Positions 26,471-35,564 are shown, numbered from the stretch's first letter. The stretch is DNA of 64,000 nt from an uncultured Muribaculaceae bacterium (GCA_944320595.1 CALUIB010000003.1:86569-150568); one strand, 5' to 3'. Numbers and translations are program-made. Notes: a model not told the origin generated them from the sequence alone.

Positions 26471-28117
26471 ATGGCAACAACTCCCGAATTTAAGTATCAG
26501 CCCATGTTCCCACTGGGGGCGGACGATACCGAATATTACTTGCTTACGAAAGACTACGTGTCGGTGAGCGAATTTGAAGGCCACCCCATCTTGAAAATCG
26601 AAAAAGAGGGTCTCACGAAGATGGCACAACAGGCCTTCCGCGACGTGTCGTTCCTGCTGCGCCGCAGCCACAACCTGCAAGTGGCAAAGGTGCTCAGCGA
26701 CCCAGAAGCAAGCGAAAACGACAAGTATGTGGCCCTTACTTTCTTGCGCAACGCCGAGGTCTCGGCCAAGGGGCAACTGCCTCTGTGCCAAGACACAGGC
26801 ACAGCCATAATCCACGGCGAAAAGGGCCAGCAGGTGTGGACTGGATACTGCGACGAAGAGGCTCTGTCGCTCGGAGTTTACAATACCTACACGCAAGAGA
26901 ACCTGCGCTATTCGCAAAACGCTCCGCTCAATATGTATGACGAGGTGAACACCCGTTGCAACCTTCCGGCTCAAATCGACCTTGAGGCTACCGAAGGCAT
27001 GGAATACCACTTCCTGTGCGTAACCAAGGGTGGCGGTTCGGCCAACAAGACTTACCTTTTCCAGGAGACCAAGGCTTTGCTCAACCCCGACACGCTGGTG
27101 CCATTCCTTGTGGAGAAAATGAAGACACTCGGCACCGCAGCTTGTCCGCCTTATCACATTGCGTTCGTAATAGGCGGAACATCGGCCGAGAAGAACCTAC
27201 TCACAGTGAAACTGGCCTCGACGCACTACTACGACTCGCTGCCCACCACCGGCAACGAATATGGCCGCGCATTCCGCGACGTGGAACTTGAAACCCGCCT
27301 GCTCGAAGAAGCCCACAAGATAGGGCTTGGCGCACAATTCGGCGGCAAATACTTTGCACACGATGTGCGCGTTGTCCGCTTGCCGCGCCATGGCGCATCT
27401 TGCCCCGTGGGAATGGGCGTGAGCTGCTCGGCCGACCGCAACATAAAGTGCAAAATCAACAAAGACGGTATATGGATTGAAAAGCTCGATGACAACCCAA
27501 CCGAATTAATTCCCGAGGAATTGCGCAACGCAGGCGAAGGGAACGCAGTGCGCATCGACCTCAACCAACCCATGAGCGAGATTTTGAAAGAACTTGACAA
27601 ATATCCCGTTTCAACCCGCCTGTCGCTCAATGGCACAATCATCGTGGGCCGCGACATCGCCCATGCCCGCCTCAAGGAACGCCTCGACCGTGGAGAAGAC
27701 CTGCCGCAATACATCAAGGATCACCCCATCTACTACGCAGGCCCGGCCAAGACCCCGGCAGGAATGCCCTGCGGCTCGATGGGACCGACCACGGCAGGCC
27801 GCATGGACCCCTACGTTGACCTGTTCCAAAGCCACGGCGGCAGCATGGTGATGCTTGCCAAGGGCAACCGGAGCCAGGCTGTTACCGATGCTTGCAAGAA
27901 ACATGGCGGTTTCTACCTCGGCAGCATCGGCGGCCCGGCAGCTATCCTTGCCCAAAACAACATCAAGAGCATCAAGTGCCTCGAATATCCCGAACTGGGC
28001 ATGGAGGCCATCTGGCAAATCGAGGTTGAAGACTTCCCGGCATTTATCCTTGTTGACAACAAGGGCAACGACTTCTTCACCCAAATAAAGCAAAAAGGCT
28101 GCAACTGCTGCAAGTAA
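26471..28117 (+). CDS. Class I fumarate hydratase (iron-sulfur type)
   Basis: The 548-residue protein is a single-chain class I fumarase with both alpha- and beta-type domains. Cluster or substrate motifs include [12 protein letters not shown] (near residue 115), [25 protein letters not shown], and in the C-terminal domain [20 protein letters not shown] with [10 protein letters not shown]. Cys in PLCQD and in ASCPVG are candidate [4Fe-4S] ligands. It interconverts fumarate and malate in the cytoplasm and would serve the succinate-producing branch of anaerobic Bacteroidales. The C-terminus is Cys-rich (KQKGCNCCK), which is unusual. It is a single-gene unit with promoter and terminator. Confidence 0.93.
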   Translation: MATTPEFKYQPMFPLGADDTEYYLLTKDYVSVSEFEGHPILKIEKEGLTKMAQQAFRDVSFLLRRSHNLQVAKVLSDPEASENDKYVALTFLRNAEVSAKGQLPLCQDTGTAIIHGEKGQQVWTGYCDEEALSLGVYNTYTQENLRYSQNAPLNMYDEVNTRCNLPAQIDLEATEGMEYHFLCVTKGGGSANKTYLFQETKALLNPDTLVPFLVEKMKTLGTAACPPYHIAFVIGGTSAEKNLLTVKLASTHYYDSLPTTGNEYGRAFRDVELETRLLEEAHKIGLGAQFGGKYFAHDVRVVRLPRHGASCPVGMGVSCSADRNIKCKINKDGIWIEKLDDNPTELIPEELRNAGEGNAVRIDLNQPMSEILKELDKYPVSTRLSLNGTIIVGRDIAHARLKERLDRGEDLPQYIKDHPIYYAGPAKTPAGMPCGSMGPTTAGRMDPYVDLFQSHGGSMVMLAKGNRSQAVTDACKKHGGFYLGSIGGPAAILAQNNIKSIKCLEYPELGMEAIWQIEVEDFPAFILVDNKGNDFFTQIKQKGCNCCK

Positions 28118-28137
28118 GTAGCTCCTAAAAAATTCAG

Positions 28138-28178
28138 CGGCACAAGAGGCGGTATTATCCCCTCCTGTGCCGTTTTTT
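28138..28178 (+). terminator. Terminator after the fumarase gene
   Basis: CGGCACAAGAGG pairs with CCTCCTGTGCCG (one bulge) and is followed by six T. Confidence 0.85.
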
Positions 28179-28212
28179 CGTACATGCCTATTGCATTTTA
28201 CAAACTTTATCG

Positions 28213-28272
28213 CTATATTTGCTTGTTGACGAACCGAACCCATGCCTCGTGCATCATACCATGTTATATTTG
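28213..28272 (+). promoter_or_regulatory. Two -7 elements before the small secreted protein gene
   Basis: TATATTTGC (28213-28221) and TATATTTG (28265-28272) both fit TAnnTTTG. They lie about 90 and 39 bases before the ATG at 28311. Confidence 0.4.
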
Positions 28273-28310
28273 TTGTAATGCAAACCGACAACTTTAATAA
28301 TGAATGCGTT

Positions 28311-28895
28311 ATGAAAAAACTCCTCATCACTATCATAATAGCAGTGGCGGCAATATGTACTTGCCAAGCCCAATTGCGTTACCAATGCCAAAATGCTCCC
28401 GATGCCGAAGTCACCGTGGTATCGGGTGGGGTAATGATTGACATCGACAACGGAGCGGCCACGCTGATGCTGTTTCCGCAAGGTTTCTTGTCGAGCTATA
28501 TGTATTATGCCGCCACTGGAGTAAGCGCATTGTTTACTTCCGACCTCACGTCGATGCTGCTATACGTCGGCGGGCAAACCTACCAGTACACGCTTACGGC
28601 TGCACCTGCCAATGCATCGCCAGGTTTCAATTATCCGCCAGTTCCCGCACCGGTTTACACCCCGCCTGCCGGCGGCTACGACTACTCCCCCAGCGAGGCC
28701 GACAAAGCCTATTACCGCAACGAAATAAGGGAGCTACGTTACAAAATCAAGGATGCCGAGCGCAGCCTGCGAATGTATGAGCGCAATATGCGCCGCGACC
28801 CGTCGATAAGCTCCTCGCAACTTGTGCAGTCGCAACGCCGCCTCATCGACACCTACTACGAACGCCTGCACTGGCTCGAATCACAACTTTACTGA
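28311..28895 (+). CDS. Small secreted protein of unknown function with coiled-coil C-terminus
   Basis: I start at 28311, where MKKLLITIIIAVAAICTCQAQ is a signal peptide; the frame is open 69 bases further upstream without signs of coding. The mature protein of about 174 residues has a beta-rich part, a Pro-rich linker (NYPPVPAPVYTPPAGGYDY), and a charged helical end (YRNEIRELRYKIKDAERSLR ... RRLIDTYYERLHWLESQLY) that could form a coiled coil. I do not recognise a family. It is a single-gene unit followed by a 42-bp perfect palindrome. Confidence 0.65.
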   Translation: MKKLLITIIIAVAAICTCQAQLRYQCQNAPDAEVTVVSGGVMIDIDNGAATLMLFPQGFLSSYMYYAATGVSALFTSDLTSMLLYVGGQTYQYTLTAAPANASPGFNYPPVPAPVYTPPAGGYDYSPSEADKAYYRNEIRELRYKIKDAERSLRMYERNMRRDPSISSSQLVQSQRRLIDTYYERLHWLESQLY

Positions 28896-28938
28896 ATGGA
28901 ACTTCAGGCATACAAACAACCAAATTTGCGCAATAATA

Positions 28939-28980
28939 AGATAGAATAAGGGAACGGCTAGCCGTTCCCTTATTCTATCT
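28939..28980. terminator. 42-bp perfect palindrome acting as terminator
   Basis: The arm AGATAGAATAAGGGAACGGC plus T is followed without any loop by its exact reverse complement, then CTTTGTTTT. It sits 43 bases after the small secreted protein gene and 43 bases beyond the convergent DJ-1 gene, so it could stop transcription from both sides. Confidence 0.75.
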
Positions 28981-29022
28981 CTTTGTTTTCGACCTTCCTA
29001 AAAAGGCAGGCAAATACGTTTT

Positions 29023-29583
29023 TCAGACGGGGAACTGTATGCCCTGGAACAGCTTGGTGATGGTATCGTTGTCAACCAAACGCCGCGCTATGGCTATGGC
29101 AAAATCCACCGACCACCCGGCACCCTTGGCCGTGATGAGGTTACCGTCTTCACACACTGTGCAGCGGTTTAAGCTGTGGGTCTTTTCCATTTCATGTTCC
29201 ACCGAGTTATGGCAGGTTATGTTCTTCCCCAAGGCTATATCGTATTCCTTCAATACCGTAGGGCCACCGCATATTGCAGCGAGCAAGCGGCCACTGTTAT
29301 AGAAATGTTTGGCCAACTCGCCCACCGTGGCCGAACGACAAAGATTGTAATATCCGGGATAGCCGCCGGGCAATATCAGCGCATCACCCTCGCGCAAAGC
29401 CGAGCCATCTCCCATGAGCATATCGGCCTCCACCTTTATATTGTTTGACGAGCACACAGTGGTGCTGTCGCCTATAGCGACGGTGCAAACATCGAGATTG
29501 CAACGACGCAATATATCTACCGGGGCAAGAGCCTCGATGATTTCAAAGCCATCGGCAAGCAGCACATATACTTTCTTTTCCAT
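29023..29583 (-). CDS. DJ-1/PfpI family protein
   Basis: Start at 29583 (MEKKVYVLLADGFEIIEA), two codons inside the longest frame. The 186-residue product has the DJ-1 features: a Glu in DGFEIIEA, the nucleophilic elbow RLLAAICGGP with Cys about residue 105, and ALILPGGYPG. The block ITAKGAGWSVDFAIAIARRL is typical of YajL/DJ-1 type members rather than PfpI proteases. Family members act as redox-sensitive chaperones or in repairing glycated molecules; the precise role is uncertain. It follows the yeiH-like gene by 22 bases and is likely cotranscribed with it. Confidence 0.85.
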   Translation of the reverse strand: MEKKVYVLLADGFEIIEALAPVDILRRCNLDVCTVAIGDSTTVCSSNNIKVEADMLMGDGSALREGDALILPGGYPGYYNLCRSATVGELAKHFYNSGRLLAAICGGPTVLKEYDIALGKNITCHNSVEHEMEKTHSLNRCTVCEDGNLITAKGAGWSVDFAIAIARRLVDNDTITKLFQGIQFPV

Positions 29584-29605
29584 AATCAAAGAATATTTCT
29601 AGTTG

Positions 29606-30694
29606 TCAGAATAACGGCACGAGGTACTTGGTAAGCAGGTAACCTCCACCTACAAGCCAAACATACAACAATCCTGCCAAATAGAACGGTTTTGCCCCGG
29701 CTTGCTTGAATTTTTGTATGTTGGTGTCGGTGCCAAGGGCTGTCATGGCCATGGTGAGCATGAATGTGTCGATGTATTCTATTGCCCCGTTAAGAGGAAT
29801 ATCCTTGACGCTTTCGGCTCCGCACAGGTATTGCAGCAACGAGTTCACACAAATTATGCCCAAGAAACCAAACGCAAACCACGGTATAGTGATTTTGCGC
29901 TTGCCCCCCTCGCCCCCTGCTGCGGCATACCCGGGCTGATTACGGCGCGTGCGAGCAAGTACCAATCCCATTATTATCAACACAGGAGCCAGCATCATCA
30001 CGCGTATCATCTTGGTGATGGTGGCGGTTCCGGCTATGCCGAGCGAGTCGGTGGGGTCCATGGCGTTGCCAGCACCGGCCACGTGAGCCACCTCGTGCAG
30101 TGTGCTGCCAGTGTATATGGCCACCTGCTGGTCGGTAAGGCCGTCGAGCAGTCCGGCACGGTACATTATAGGATACAGGAACATGGATATAGTTCCGAAT
30201 ATCACCACGGTGGATACGGCAATAGCCGTCTTATGGCCTTCGCATTTCACCACAGGCTCGGCACCAAGCACGGCAGCCGCGCCGCATATCGCGCTGCCGG
30301 TAGATGTCATGATTGTGGTGTCATTATCCATTTTCAGCAATTTACCAAGCCCGTAGCCAAGGAATATGGTACCAACTACTATAATTGCATCGATGGTAAT
30401 TGCCGGCAGTCCCACGGCGGCCACCTGCGTAAGAGTGAGTCGGAAACCATAAAGCACGATGCCGGCTCGCAACACCTGCTTGGTACAGAACTTTATGCCA
30501 GGCACCCATGTTTCGGGCAGGCGATTGCGCAGGCTGTTGGCATACAGCATTCCCAGAATTATGCCCACGATTAGCGGACTTAACGAAAGACTTTTCACGA
30601 AAGGCACTTCTGCGATGTAGAATGCAGCGAACGAAAACAGCGCGATTAGCAGAATGCCATGCAGGGTGTTGCCCCGAGTTCCTTTTTCAAACAT
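29606..30694 (-). CDS. YeiH/UPF0324-type putative sulfate or anion exporter
   Basis: The 362-residue protein has about ten hydrophobic segments. It shows the UPF0324 (YeiH) pattern SLSPLIVGIILGMLYAN, LRAGIVLYGFRLT, STGSAICGAAAVLGAEPVV and STLHEVAHVAGAG. YeiH-type proteins are annotated as putative sulfate exporters, but experimental support is limited. It is the first gene of a likely pair with the DJ-1 gene. The promoter is copy B of the dispersed palindrome-plus-core repeat. The window's sulfate-activation operon is 18 kb away, so a functional link to sulfur is only a guess. Confidence 0.85.
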   Translation of the reverse strand: MFEKGTRGNTLHGILLIALFSFAAFYIAEVPFVKSLSLSPLIVGIILGMLYANSLRNRLPETWVPGIKFCTKQVLRAGIVLYGFRLTLTQVAAVGLPAITIDAIIVVGTIFLGYGLGKLLKMDNDTTIMTSTGSAICGAAAVLGAEPVVKCEGHKTAIAVSTVVIFGTISMFLYPIMYRAGLLDGLTDQQVAIYTGSTLHEVAHVAGAGNAMDPTDSLGIAGTATITKMIRVMMLAPVLIIMGLVLARTRRNQPGYAAAGGEGGKRKITIPWFAFGFLGIICVNSLLQYLCGAESVKDIPLNGAIEYIDTFMLTMAMTALGTDTNIQKFKQAGAKPFYLAGLLYVWLVGGGYLLTKYLVPLF

Positions 30695-30717
30695 ATCTTA
30701 ATTATTGTTTCAGACTG

Positions 30718-30770
30718 CAAAGATAGTGCAAGCCGAGCGCAATGCAAAAAACAGCTCGCTTATTTTTTGC
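30718..30770 (-). promoter_or_regulatory. Promoter of the yeiH-like gene: copy B of the dispersed promoter repeat
   Basis: Minus strand: an imperfect palindrome AAAAAATAAGC / GCTGTTTTTT, then TTTTG, a 19-base spacer CATTGCGCTCGGCTTGCAC, and TATCTTTG (30718-30725). The start codon is 24 bases further on. Confidence 0.7.
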
Positions 30771-30869
30771 CATTACCTCCCAGTACGAGCCGCCTAACTT
30801 ATACAAATCCAACCCCGTCAAATTTCTCATCGGCATTGCCATGAACAATCAACAGCTCCACACCACAAG

Positions 30870-31385
30870 TCACTTGTCGGCGAGTTCCACCACTTCACAG
30901 CCAGTGGGTGCTCCTTGGTCGAGGGTTAGCAACACCAGGGTGCGCACCGTCTGCCAACCTTGGCGGCCTGCAGCACCGGGATTTATGGTGAGTGTGCCAA
31001 GCCACTTGTCGTTGACCACCTTCAAGATGTGGGAATGGCCGCACACAAGTAGTTGCGGCTGTTCGGCAAGCAGCAGCGATTTTATGCCAGGCGCATACCT
31101 ACCCGGATAGCCGCCTATGTGGGTCAATAGCACTTTCACGCCCTCGACGGTAAAAATTTCCATGTCGCGGAACCGACGGCGCAATATACCGCCGTCGATG
31201 TTGCCAGTGACGGCACGCACCGGTGCTATTGCAGCCAGGCGGTCGATAAGCTCCTCGCTGCCAATGTCACCGGCATGCCATATCTCGTCGCAGTCCTTAA
31301 AATACTGTATGTAGCGGTCATCCCACCAGCCGTGGGTGTCCGAGAGTATGCCTATGCGTTTCACCTTTTTATTGCTTGCCCACAA
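30870..31385 (-). CDS. YfcE/MJ0936-type metallophosphoesterase
   Basis: The 171-residue enzyme has all small-phosphodiesterase motifs in order: GILSDTHG, WHAGDIGS, VTGNIDGG, LLTHIGGYPG and VCGHSHI. These residues bind the two metal ions. The family hydrolyses simple phosphodiesters; the natural substrate is usually unknown. The frame begins at 31385, overlapping the end of ribE by 17 bases. An alternative GTG start at 31364 lies just after the ribE stop; either way the two genes are coupled. A plausible reason for the pairing is not evident. Confidence 0.85.
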   Translation of the reverse strand: MWASNKKVKRIGILSDTHGWWDDRYIQYFKDCDEIWHAGDIGSEELIDRLAAIAPVRAVTGNIDGGILRRRFRDMEIFTVEGVKVLLTHIGGYPGRYAPGIKSLLLAEQPQLLVCGHSHILKVVNDKWLGTLTINPGAAGRQGWQTVRTLVLLTLDQGAPTGCEVVELADK

Positions 31386-31983
31386 ATTCCATCATCCGGC
31401 TAAGGTACTTGCCGATGATGTCAAACTCGATGTTGACCACCGTGCCCGCCTTGATGCAATGGAAATTGGTATGCTCGAAAGTATATGGTATTATGGCCAC
31501 TTGGAACGAATCACGCTGCGAATTGCACACCGTCAAGCTCACACCGTTCACCGTCACGCTCCCCTTTTCCACCGTCACATATCCCTTGGCGGCCATTTCG
31601 GGGTCAACGTCGTAGTGGAAAGTATAGTAATGCGAGCCGTCAACCGTCTGCACGTCGGTGCAAGTGGCCGTCTGGTCCACATGCCCTTGCACTATATGCC
31701 CGTCGAGGCGGCCACCGGCCTTCATACTACGCTCAAGGTTCACCTCGTCGCCCACCTTCAGCAGGCCAAGGTTGCTGCGATCGAGCGTCTCTTGTATGGC
31801 CGTCACGGTGTAGCAACCTGGCGAGGGGAACGCCACCACTGTGAGGCACACCCCGTTGTGCGACACGCTTTGGTCTATTTTCAATTCATCGGCAAAACTG
31901 CACCGCAATGTGATATTCAAGTTGCCGCCGTCACGCTCAAGTGCCACCACAGTCGCGGCTTCTTCTACTATTCCTGAAAACAT
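31369..31983 (-). CDS. ribE: Riboflavin synthase, alpha chain type
   Basis: The 204-residue enzyme has the two lumazine-binding repeats. The first begins MFSGIVEEAATVVALERDGG with SVSHNGVCLTV. The second contains GHIVQGHVDQTATC with KGSVTVNGVSLTV. It dismutates two molecules of 6,7-dimethyl-8-ribityllumazine to riboflavin. It is followed by the overlapping phosphodiesterase gene. No FMN riboswitch is seen in the 100 bases upstream, which instead carry a GTAGAGACG-type palindrome. Confidence 0.95.
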   Translation of the reverse strand: MFSGIVEEAATVVALERDGGNLNITLRCSFADELKIDQSVSHNGVCLTVVAFPSPGCYTVTAIQETLDRSNLGLLKVGDEVNLERSMKAGGRLDGHIVQGHVDQTATCTDVQTVDGSHYYTFHYDVDPEMAAKGYVTVEKGSVTVNGVSLTVCNSQRDSFQVAIIPYTFEHTNFHCIKAGTVVNIEFDIIGKYLSRMMEFVGKQ

Positions 31984-32023
31984 GGTTTAATATTATTGAT
32001 TAATATTGATAATAGTCAATCAA

Positions 32024-32053
32024 AGTAGAGACGCGGCACTCCACGTCTCTACT
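32024..32053. repeat. GTAGAGACG-type palindrome between DUF4831 gene and ribE
   Basis: AGTAGAGACG and CGTCTCTACT form the outer stem around a short GC-rich centre. It shares the outer 10 bases with the palindrome at 15141. It lies 34 bases beyond the DUF4831 stop and may double as its terminator. Confidence 0.7.
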
Positions 32054-32086
32054 AAAATACTTTCGCCTCCCCCCAAAAAAAGATGG

Positions 32087-33178
32087 TTATTGCTGCACCG
32101 TAACCGTACCAATCTCCTTTATTGCCCCAGTTTCGGGATAGAAAAGCAGGTAGTTGGGCGTCTTCTTATTGGTAAACATCGACGGGTCGAGCCCGAAATC
32201 GATGCCAAATTGCGACACATCGAATTCCTTTGAGAAAATGTCGTGACCGTCATACCTCAACGTCACGCGAGCCTGCCCTGGGATATTGTACATGACTGCA
32301 TTCTTTGGCAATTTCTTGGCCTCGCCCTTTTCATCCACTGGCAACTCGCCTTGACGTGTAATTTCCACCGAAATATATACAGGTTCGCCCCCAAGGTTGT
32401 CGCTCTTTACCACCCCGTCGTAATCCGACACGCGGAACAGCACTTCGCGGTCAACATCCTCGGTAGGACAGTAGTCTATCACCTTCGTGACAGTCTCGGT
32501 GCGTTCCCTGCCGCAGAACAGTGCCATCAATGCGCGTTCCTGCTCGTCGAGCTGCGCCATTATCAGTTTCAAAGCCTCGCCGTCGGGCATCTGGTCGGCC
32601 TCGCCAGTGGCAAACGCTGTGCGGCTTTCACGAATCTTGTATATTTGCTGAGCGGCAATCTGCGCCCGCTTGGCCGTCGATTCGCTCACAAGCAGTTCGC
32701 CCGGCAGAGCCATCACAAGGTCTTCGGCAGTTATGGTAGGTTCGCTTTTCTTCTTGGCCGGACGCTTTGGCACGTTTTCCTCCACCGCCTCACGGTTTAT
32801 CGATAGCGGCAGCCCGTCCTCGGTCATCATCAAGAAAGCGCCATTGCCTCCTTTCAGCTGCATCAGGTAACGGTTTTCCTCGTCGGGCACACCGTATGCC
32901 GTGACCGACACCGATTTTAGTTTCCACGACTGCGAATCCTCGACAATAGGCTTGTTCACACTCAAGTATCGTTGCGCATACTGGTAGTATGGTCCGGCCT
33001 TGCTGATAGTACGTTCCATCTCCACCTCTATGCGCAGGTGTGTTGTGGGCAAAGAATACACAAGCCCGTATTCATTATGCTTTGCCGCGGTGAATTTTTG
33101 CGTCTGCTGTGCCTGCGAGGCCGTTGCACAAGCAAGCATCGCTGCGGCCATACAAATACAATTAAGTTTCATTCCCAT
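32087..33178 (-). CDS. DUF4831 family secreted protein
   Basis: I start at 33178 (MGMKLNCICMAAAMLACATA SQAQ in two steps), where AAGGAG lies 7-12 bases upstream and a signal peptide follows. The frame is open to 33259 but that part is the promoter repeat. The 363-residue product matches DUF4831 of Bacteroidetes: YGLVYSLPTTHLRIEVEMER near the mature N-terminus, then a region with ITAEDLVMALPGELLVSES and ALFCGRERTETVTKVIDYCP. It is probably periplasmic or outer-membrane associated. Function unknown. Its own promoter is copy C of the dispersed repeat. Confidence 0.78.
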   Translation of the reverse strand: MGMKLNCICMAAAMLACATASQAQQTQKFTAAKHNEYGLVYSLPTTHLRIEVEMERTISKAGPYYQYAQRYLSVNKPIVEDSQSWKLKSVSVTAYGVPDEENRYLMQLKGGNGAFLMMTEDGLPLSINREAVEENVPKRPAKKKSEPTITAEDLVMALPGELLVSESTAKRAQIAAQQIYKIRESRTAFATGEADQMPDGEALKLIMAQLDEQERALMALFCGRERTETVTKVIDYCPTEDVDREVLFRVSDYDGVVKSDNLGGEPVYISVEITRQGELPVDEKGEAKKLPKNAVMYNIPGQARVTLRYDGHDIFSKEFDVSQFGIDFGLDPSMFTNKKTPNYLLFYPETGAIKEIGTVTVQQ

Positions 33179-33202
33179 GGTGGTCTCCTTTTTTGTGTTT
33201 TG

Positions 33203-33265
33203 CAAAGATAGTGCAAGTCGAGCGCAATGACAAAAAACAGCTTGCTGATTTTTTGCCATTGCCGA
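33203..33265 (-). promoter_or_regulatory. Promoter of the DUF4831 gene: copy C of the dispersed promoter repeat
   Basis: Minus strand: hairpin AAAAAATCAGC / AAGCTGTTTTTT, then TTTTTTG, a 20-base spacer containing GCGCTCGACTTGCAC, and TATCTTTG (33203-33210). The upstream flank GCAGGCTGCACCTCGGC is shared with the copies before purU. Confidence 0.7.
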
Positions 33266-33278
33266 GGTGCAGCCTGCC

Positions 33279-34322
33279 TTATTGCTTTCGCGGTTTCAAC
33301 CATGATGGGATTACGGCAAGTCCCACCACAAGGTATATGTAATAGCTTAGTATGCGCCAGGCGAGTGCCACGACAAGCGCCATTTGTGCCGAGGTCACCA
33401 TGTCGGCATAATATTCGCTAAAGAGCCATTCGCTTACACCGCTGCCTCCCGGCGTGGGACACACAAGCAACAGCAGCCATATCACCCCTTGCCGTGCAAA
33501 CACGAGCCAATTGTCGCTGCCAGGAACAAAAGCAAGGAAGAGGAAACACACCATAGCATAACGGCTGGCCCATGAAAGTGCCGTGGCAATGAACGCCTCG
33601 ACCCACCACCTTAACGACTTTGAACGCGCCTCGACCGACGCTGCGGCCATATTCACGGCCATCCGCGCCGCTTTCCGTTTCCACCGCCGCAACAGCGGCA
33701 GCGAGAACAGCACCACAAGCAGGCGTTTAAGCCCGTGCGGCTTGGCAATAATTCCAACGAACAGCAGTGCCGCCCATGCTGCTATAAGGGCATAAATCCC
33801 CCAGAACACCCATTTAAGCCCGACAGAAAATTCCACGTTAAATGTGCCAAAAAGGCTATCAAACGGAGTAAATGCCACGATGAGCGGACAAGAAACAACA
33901 AAAAACAACTCATCGAGAAACAGCGTGATTATCATCAGCGCGGTACCTCTACCCAAATTGATGCCTTCGCGGTTCATGAATATCATTGCCATGCTGCTGC
34001 CGCCTACCGCAGTGGGCGTGATGGCCGAGGTGAATTCACACAGCATACACACCTTGAACGATTGCGACCACGACAAGTCTCCGTCGGTGAGTCGCCTGTA
34101 CCGCCACATATAGCCCCACTCGCGCCCCACAATCGCCACAATGGCAAGCACAAGTCCAACGGCGGCGGCAGGTGTGAGACTAATTGCAGCCCAGTCGAAA
34201 CTTGCAAATTCGCCCCAAAACATCCATGCCACAACGCCGATGCCTATCAGCACCGGCACCGCCACGTGCCACGGGCGTATTCTCATTCCGCCGTCCTGCC
34301 TATTGTTATTTACCCTGTTCAT
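33279..34322 (-). CDS. Flippase-like / lysylphosphatidylglycerol-synthase-type membrane protein
   Basis: The 347-residue protein has about eight hydrophobic segments. It carries the UPF0104 (YbhN / LPG synthase TM) signature: CEFTSAITPTAVGGSSMAMI and, near the C-terminus, LLLVCPTPGGSGVSEWLFSE. These paired PTAxGGxS / PTPGGSGxxE motifs are diagnostic. No catalytic aminoacyl-transfer domain (as in MprF) is attached, so lipid transport or flipping is more likely than lipid synthesis. It stands alone with its own promoter. The start at 34322 lies close after that promoter, giving a short leader. Confidence 0.85.
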   Translation of the reverse strand: MNRVNNNRQDGGMRIRPWHVAVPVLIGIGVVAWMFWGEFASFDWAAISLTPAAAVGLVLAIVAIVGREWGYMWRYRRLTDGDLSWSQSFKVCMLCEFTSAITPTAVGGSSMAMIFMNREGINLGRGTALMIITLFLDELFFVVSCPLIVAFTPFDSLFGTFNVEFSVGLKWVFWGIYALIAAWAALLFVGIIAKPHGLKRLLVVLFSLPLLRRWKRKAARMAVNMAAASVEARSKSLRWWVEAFIATALSWASRYAMVCFLFLAFVPGSDNWLVFARQGVIWLLLLVCPTPGGSGVSEWLFSEYYADMVTSAQMALVVALAWRILSYYIYLVVGLAVIPSWLKPRKQ

Positions 34323-34330
34323 ATATTATA

Positions 34331-34360
34331 CAAAGTTAGGGAAATACACCAAATAACCAA
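34331..34360 (-). promoter_or_regulatory. Promoter of the flippase-like gene
   Basis: Minus strand TTG (34358-34360), 19 bases, TAACTTTG (34331-34338). The ATG at 34322 follows within 9 bases of the -7 element, so the mRNA may be nearly leaderless. Confidence 0.55.
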
Positions 34361-34426
34361 TTACGCCGTGACTATTATGAGGGGAAAAAGCATCAAAACA
34401 ACAATTGGCAAGTTAGCAAAAGTGCT

Positions 34427-35008
34427 TTACAGACGGAGGGAAATTTCCTGCCAGTTGATTATGTTCCACAATTGTTTCACATAGTCGGCACGACGGTTGC
34501 GATAGTCGATATAATAAGCGTGTTCCCACACATCGAAACACAATAACGGTTTGTGTCCACGCCTTATGGGATTACCAGCGTTGCTTTCTTGGGTGATTTG
34601 CAATTTCCCATCATTGTCAAGCGACAGCCATGCCCACCCCGAGCCAAATAGGTTTATGGCAGCCTCCTCCATCTTGGCCTTTAATGCCTCCAAGTTTCCA
34701 AAGTCTCGGTCGATGATGCCGGCAAGGCGGCCTTCAGGTAAACTACCATGATTTGGAGCGGAAAATTGCAAAAAATAAAGCACATGGTTAAGTACCTGGC
34801 CGGCATTGTTGAATATTCCTCCATCGGGTGCAGTTGCCACAATTTCTTCAATATCGCGTGTTTCATATTCAGTGCCTTTGACTAGTTTGGCAAGGTTGCC
34901 GACATAGGTCTGTAAGTGCTTGCCATAATGGTATTCCAAAGTTTCGGCACTGATAATCGGCTCTAGTTCATTGAATGCATATTGGAGCCTCGGCATTTCA
35001 TTTTTCAT
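34427..35008 (-). CDS. sodB: Superoxide dismutase, Fe/Mn family
   Basis: The 193-residue enzyme shows the N-terminal helices with ETLEYHYGKHLQTYVGNL (metal-ligand His), a second His in the helix GQVLNHVLYF, and the C-terminal ligand motif FDVWEHAYYIDYRNRR. The block INLFGSGWAWL follows the Fe/Mn SOD pattern. It removes superoxide in the cytoplasm. Whether Fe or Mn is used cannot be decided by eye; many Bacteroidales enzymes accept both. It is a single-gene unit with a strong promoter, placed next to a divergent HxlR regulator pair but without a shared promoter. Confidence 0.95.
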   Translation of the reverse strand: MKNEMPRLQYAFNELEPIISAETLEYHYGKHLQTYVGNLAKLVKGTEYETRDIEEIVATAPDGGIFNNAGQVLNHVLYFLQFSAPNHGSLPEGRLAGIIDRDFGNLEALKAKMEEAAINLFGSGWAWLSLDNDGKLQITQESNAGNPIRRGHKPLLCFDVWEHAYYIDYRNRRADYVKQLWNIINWQEISLRL

Positions 35009-35066
35009 AGCTTGGAGTTTTAGGAGTTTATTGCCTTGAATTTCCCACTTTGAGAATCAAGGTAAT

Positions 35067-35099
35067 GCAAATATAATGCAAGTTGGGCAAAATACAAAA
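35067..35099 (-). promoter_or_regulatory. Promoter of sodB
   Basis: Minus strand TTTTG (35095-35099), 19 bases, TATATTTG (35068-35075). The spacer ends in CTTGCAT, resembling the end of the dispersed promoter repeat spacer (CTTGCAC), but has no upstream palindrome. Confidence 0.65.
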
Positions 35100-35149
35100 C
35101 AATTCAATCGGTTTTGTTGCCGCTACCCACCATGCTTTTATTGTGAGAA

Positions 35150-35509
35150 TTAAAGTTTCGATTGTTTCCCATACTTTCTTTCAAATATGGTGATATTATT
35201 TGTTCCCCATTCGAGCATGGCATCGATAATAGGTATCAAAGTCATACCAAGCGGAGTTATGGCATACTCCGAACGAGGTGGTAACTCGGGGAATATGGTC
35301 TTTGATACTAAACCGTCCTCAACGAGTTCTTTCAATTGAAGATCAAGTACTCGTGGCGTGGCCTCGGGAAAGATTTTATGCAGCTCGCTGGGGCGCAACG
35401 ATTTGTAGCGCAACTCGTCGAGTATGCATGATTTCCATTTCGAGTCAATAAGGCTCATGGTAAGCCGCAGCGGACATTTCAAATCTACTGGTATTTTACG
35501 TTCATACAT
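35150..35509 (-). CDS. HxlR family transcriptional regulator
   Basis: The start is placed at 35509 (MYERKIPVDLKCPLRLTMSL), since the longer frame runs into the intergenic operator. The 119-residue protein is a typical HxlR winged helix: Cys in DLKCPLR, IDSKWKSCILDEL, LRPSELHKIFPEATPRVLDLQLKEL and YAITPLGMTLIPII. HxlR regulators bind DNA as dimers and often respond to aldehydes or oxidants through the N-terminal Cys. The divergent NTF2-like gene is the likely target. Confidence 0.9.
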   Translation of the reverse strand: MYERKIPVDLKCPLRLTMSLIDSKWKSCILDELRYKSLRPSELHKIFPEATPRVLDLQLKELVEDGLVSKTIFPELPPRSEYAITPLGMTLIPIIDAMLEWGTNNITIFERKYGKQSKL

Positions 35510-35564
35510 GGCAGTTATACAGAAGTAATGTTGCAAAGTTACTGAATAAAGGCCAAAAGCATCG

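Noticed and set aside
31984..32086. FMN riboswitch before ribE
   Set aside because: The leader is short and contains only a GTAGAGACG-type palindrome; none of the conserved RFN element blocks is present.
33179..33259. Upstream start for the DUF4831 gene (MAKNQQAVFCHCARLALS)
   Set aside because: This part is the promoter repeat read as protein; similar peptides arise from the other repeat copies. A good ribosome binding site and signal peptide mark 33178.
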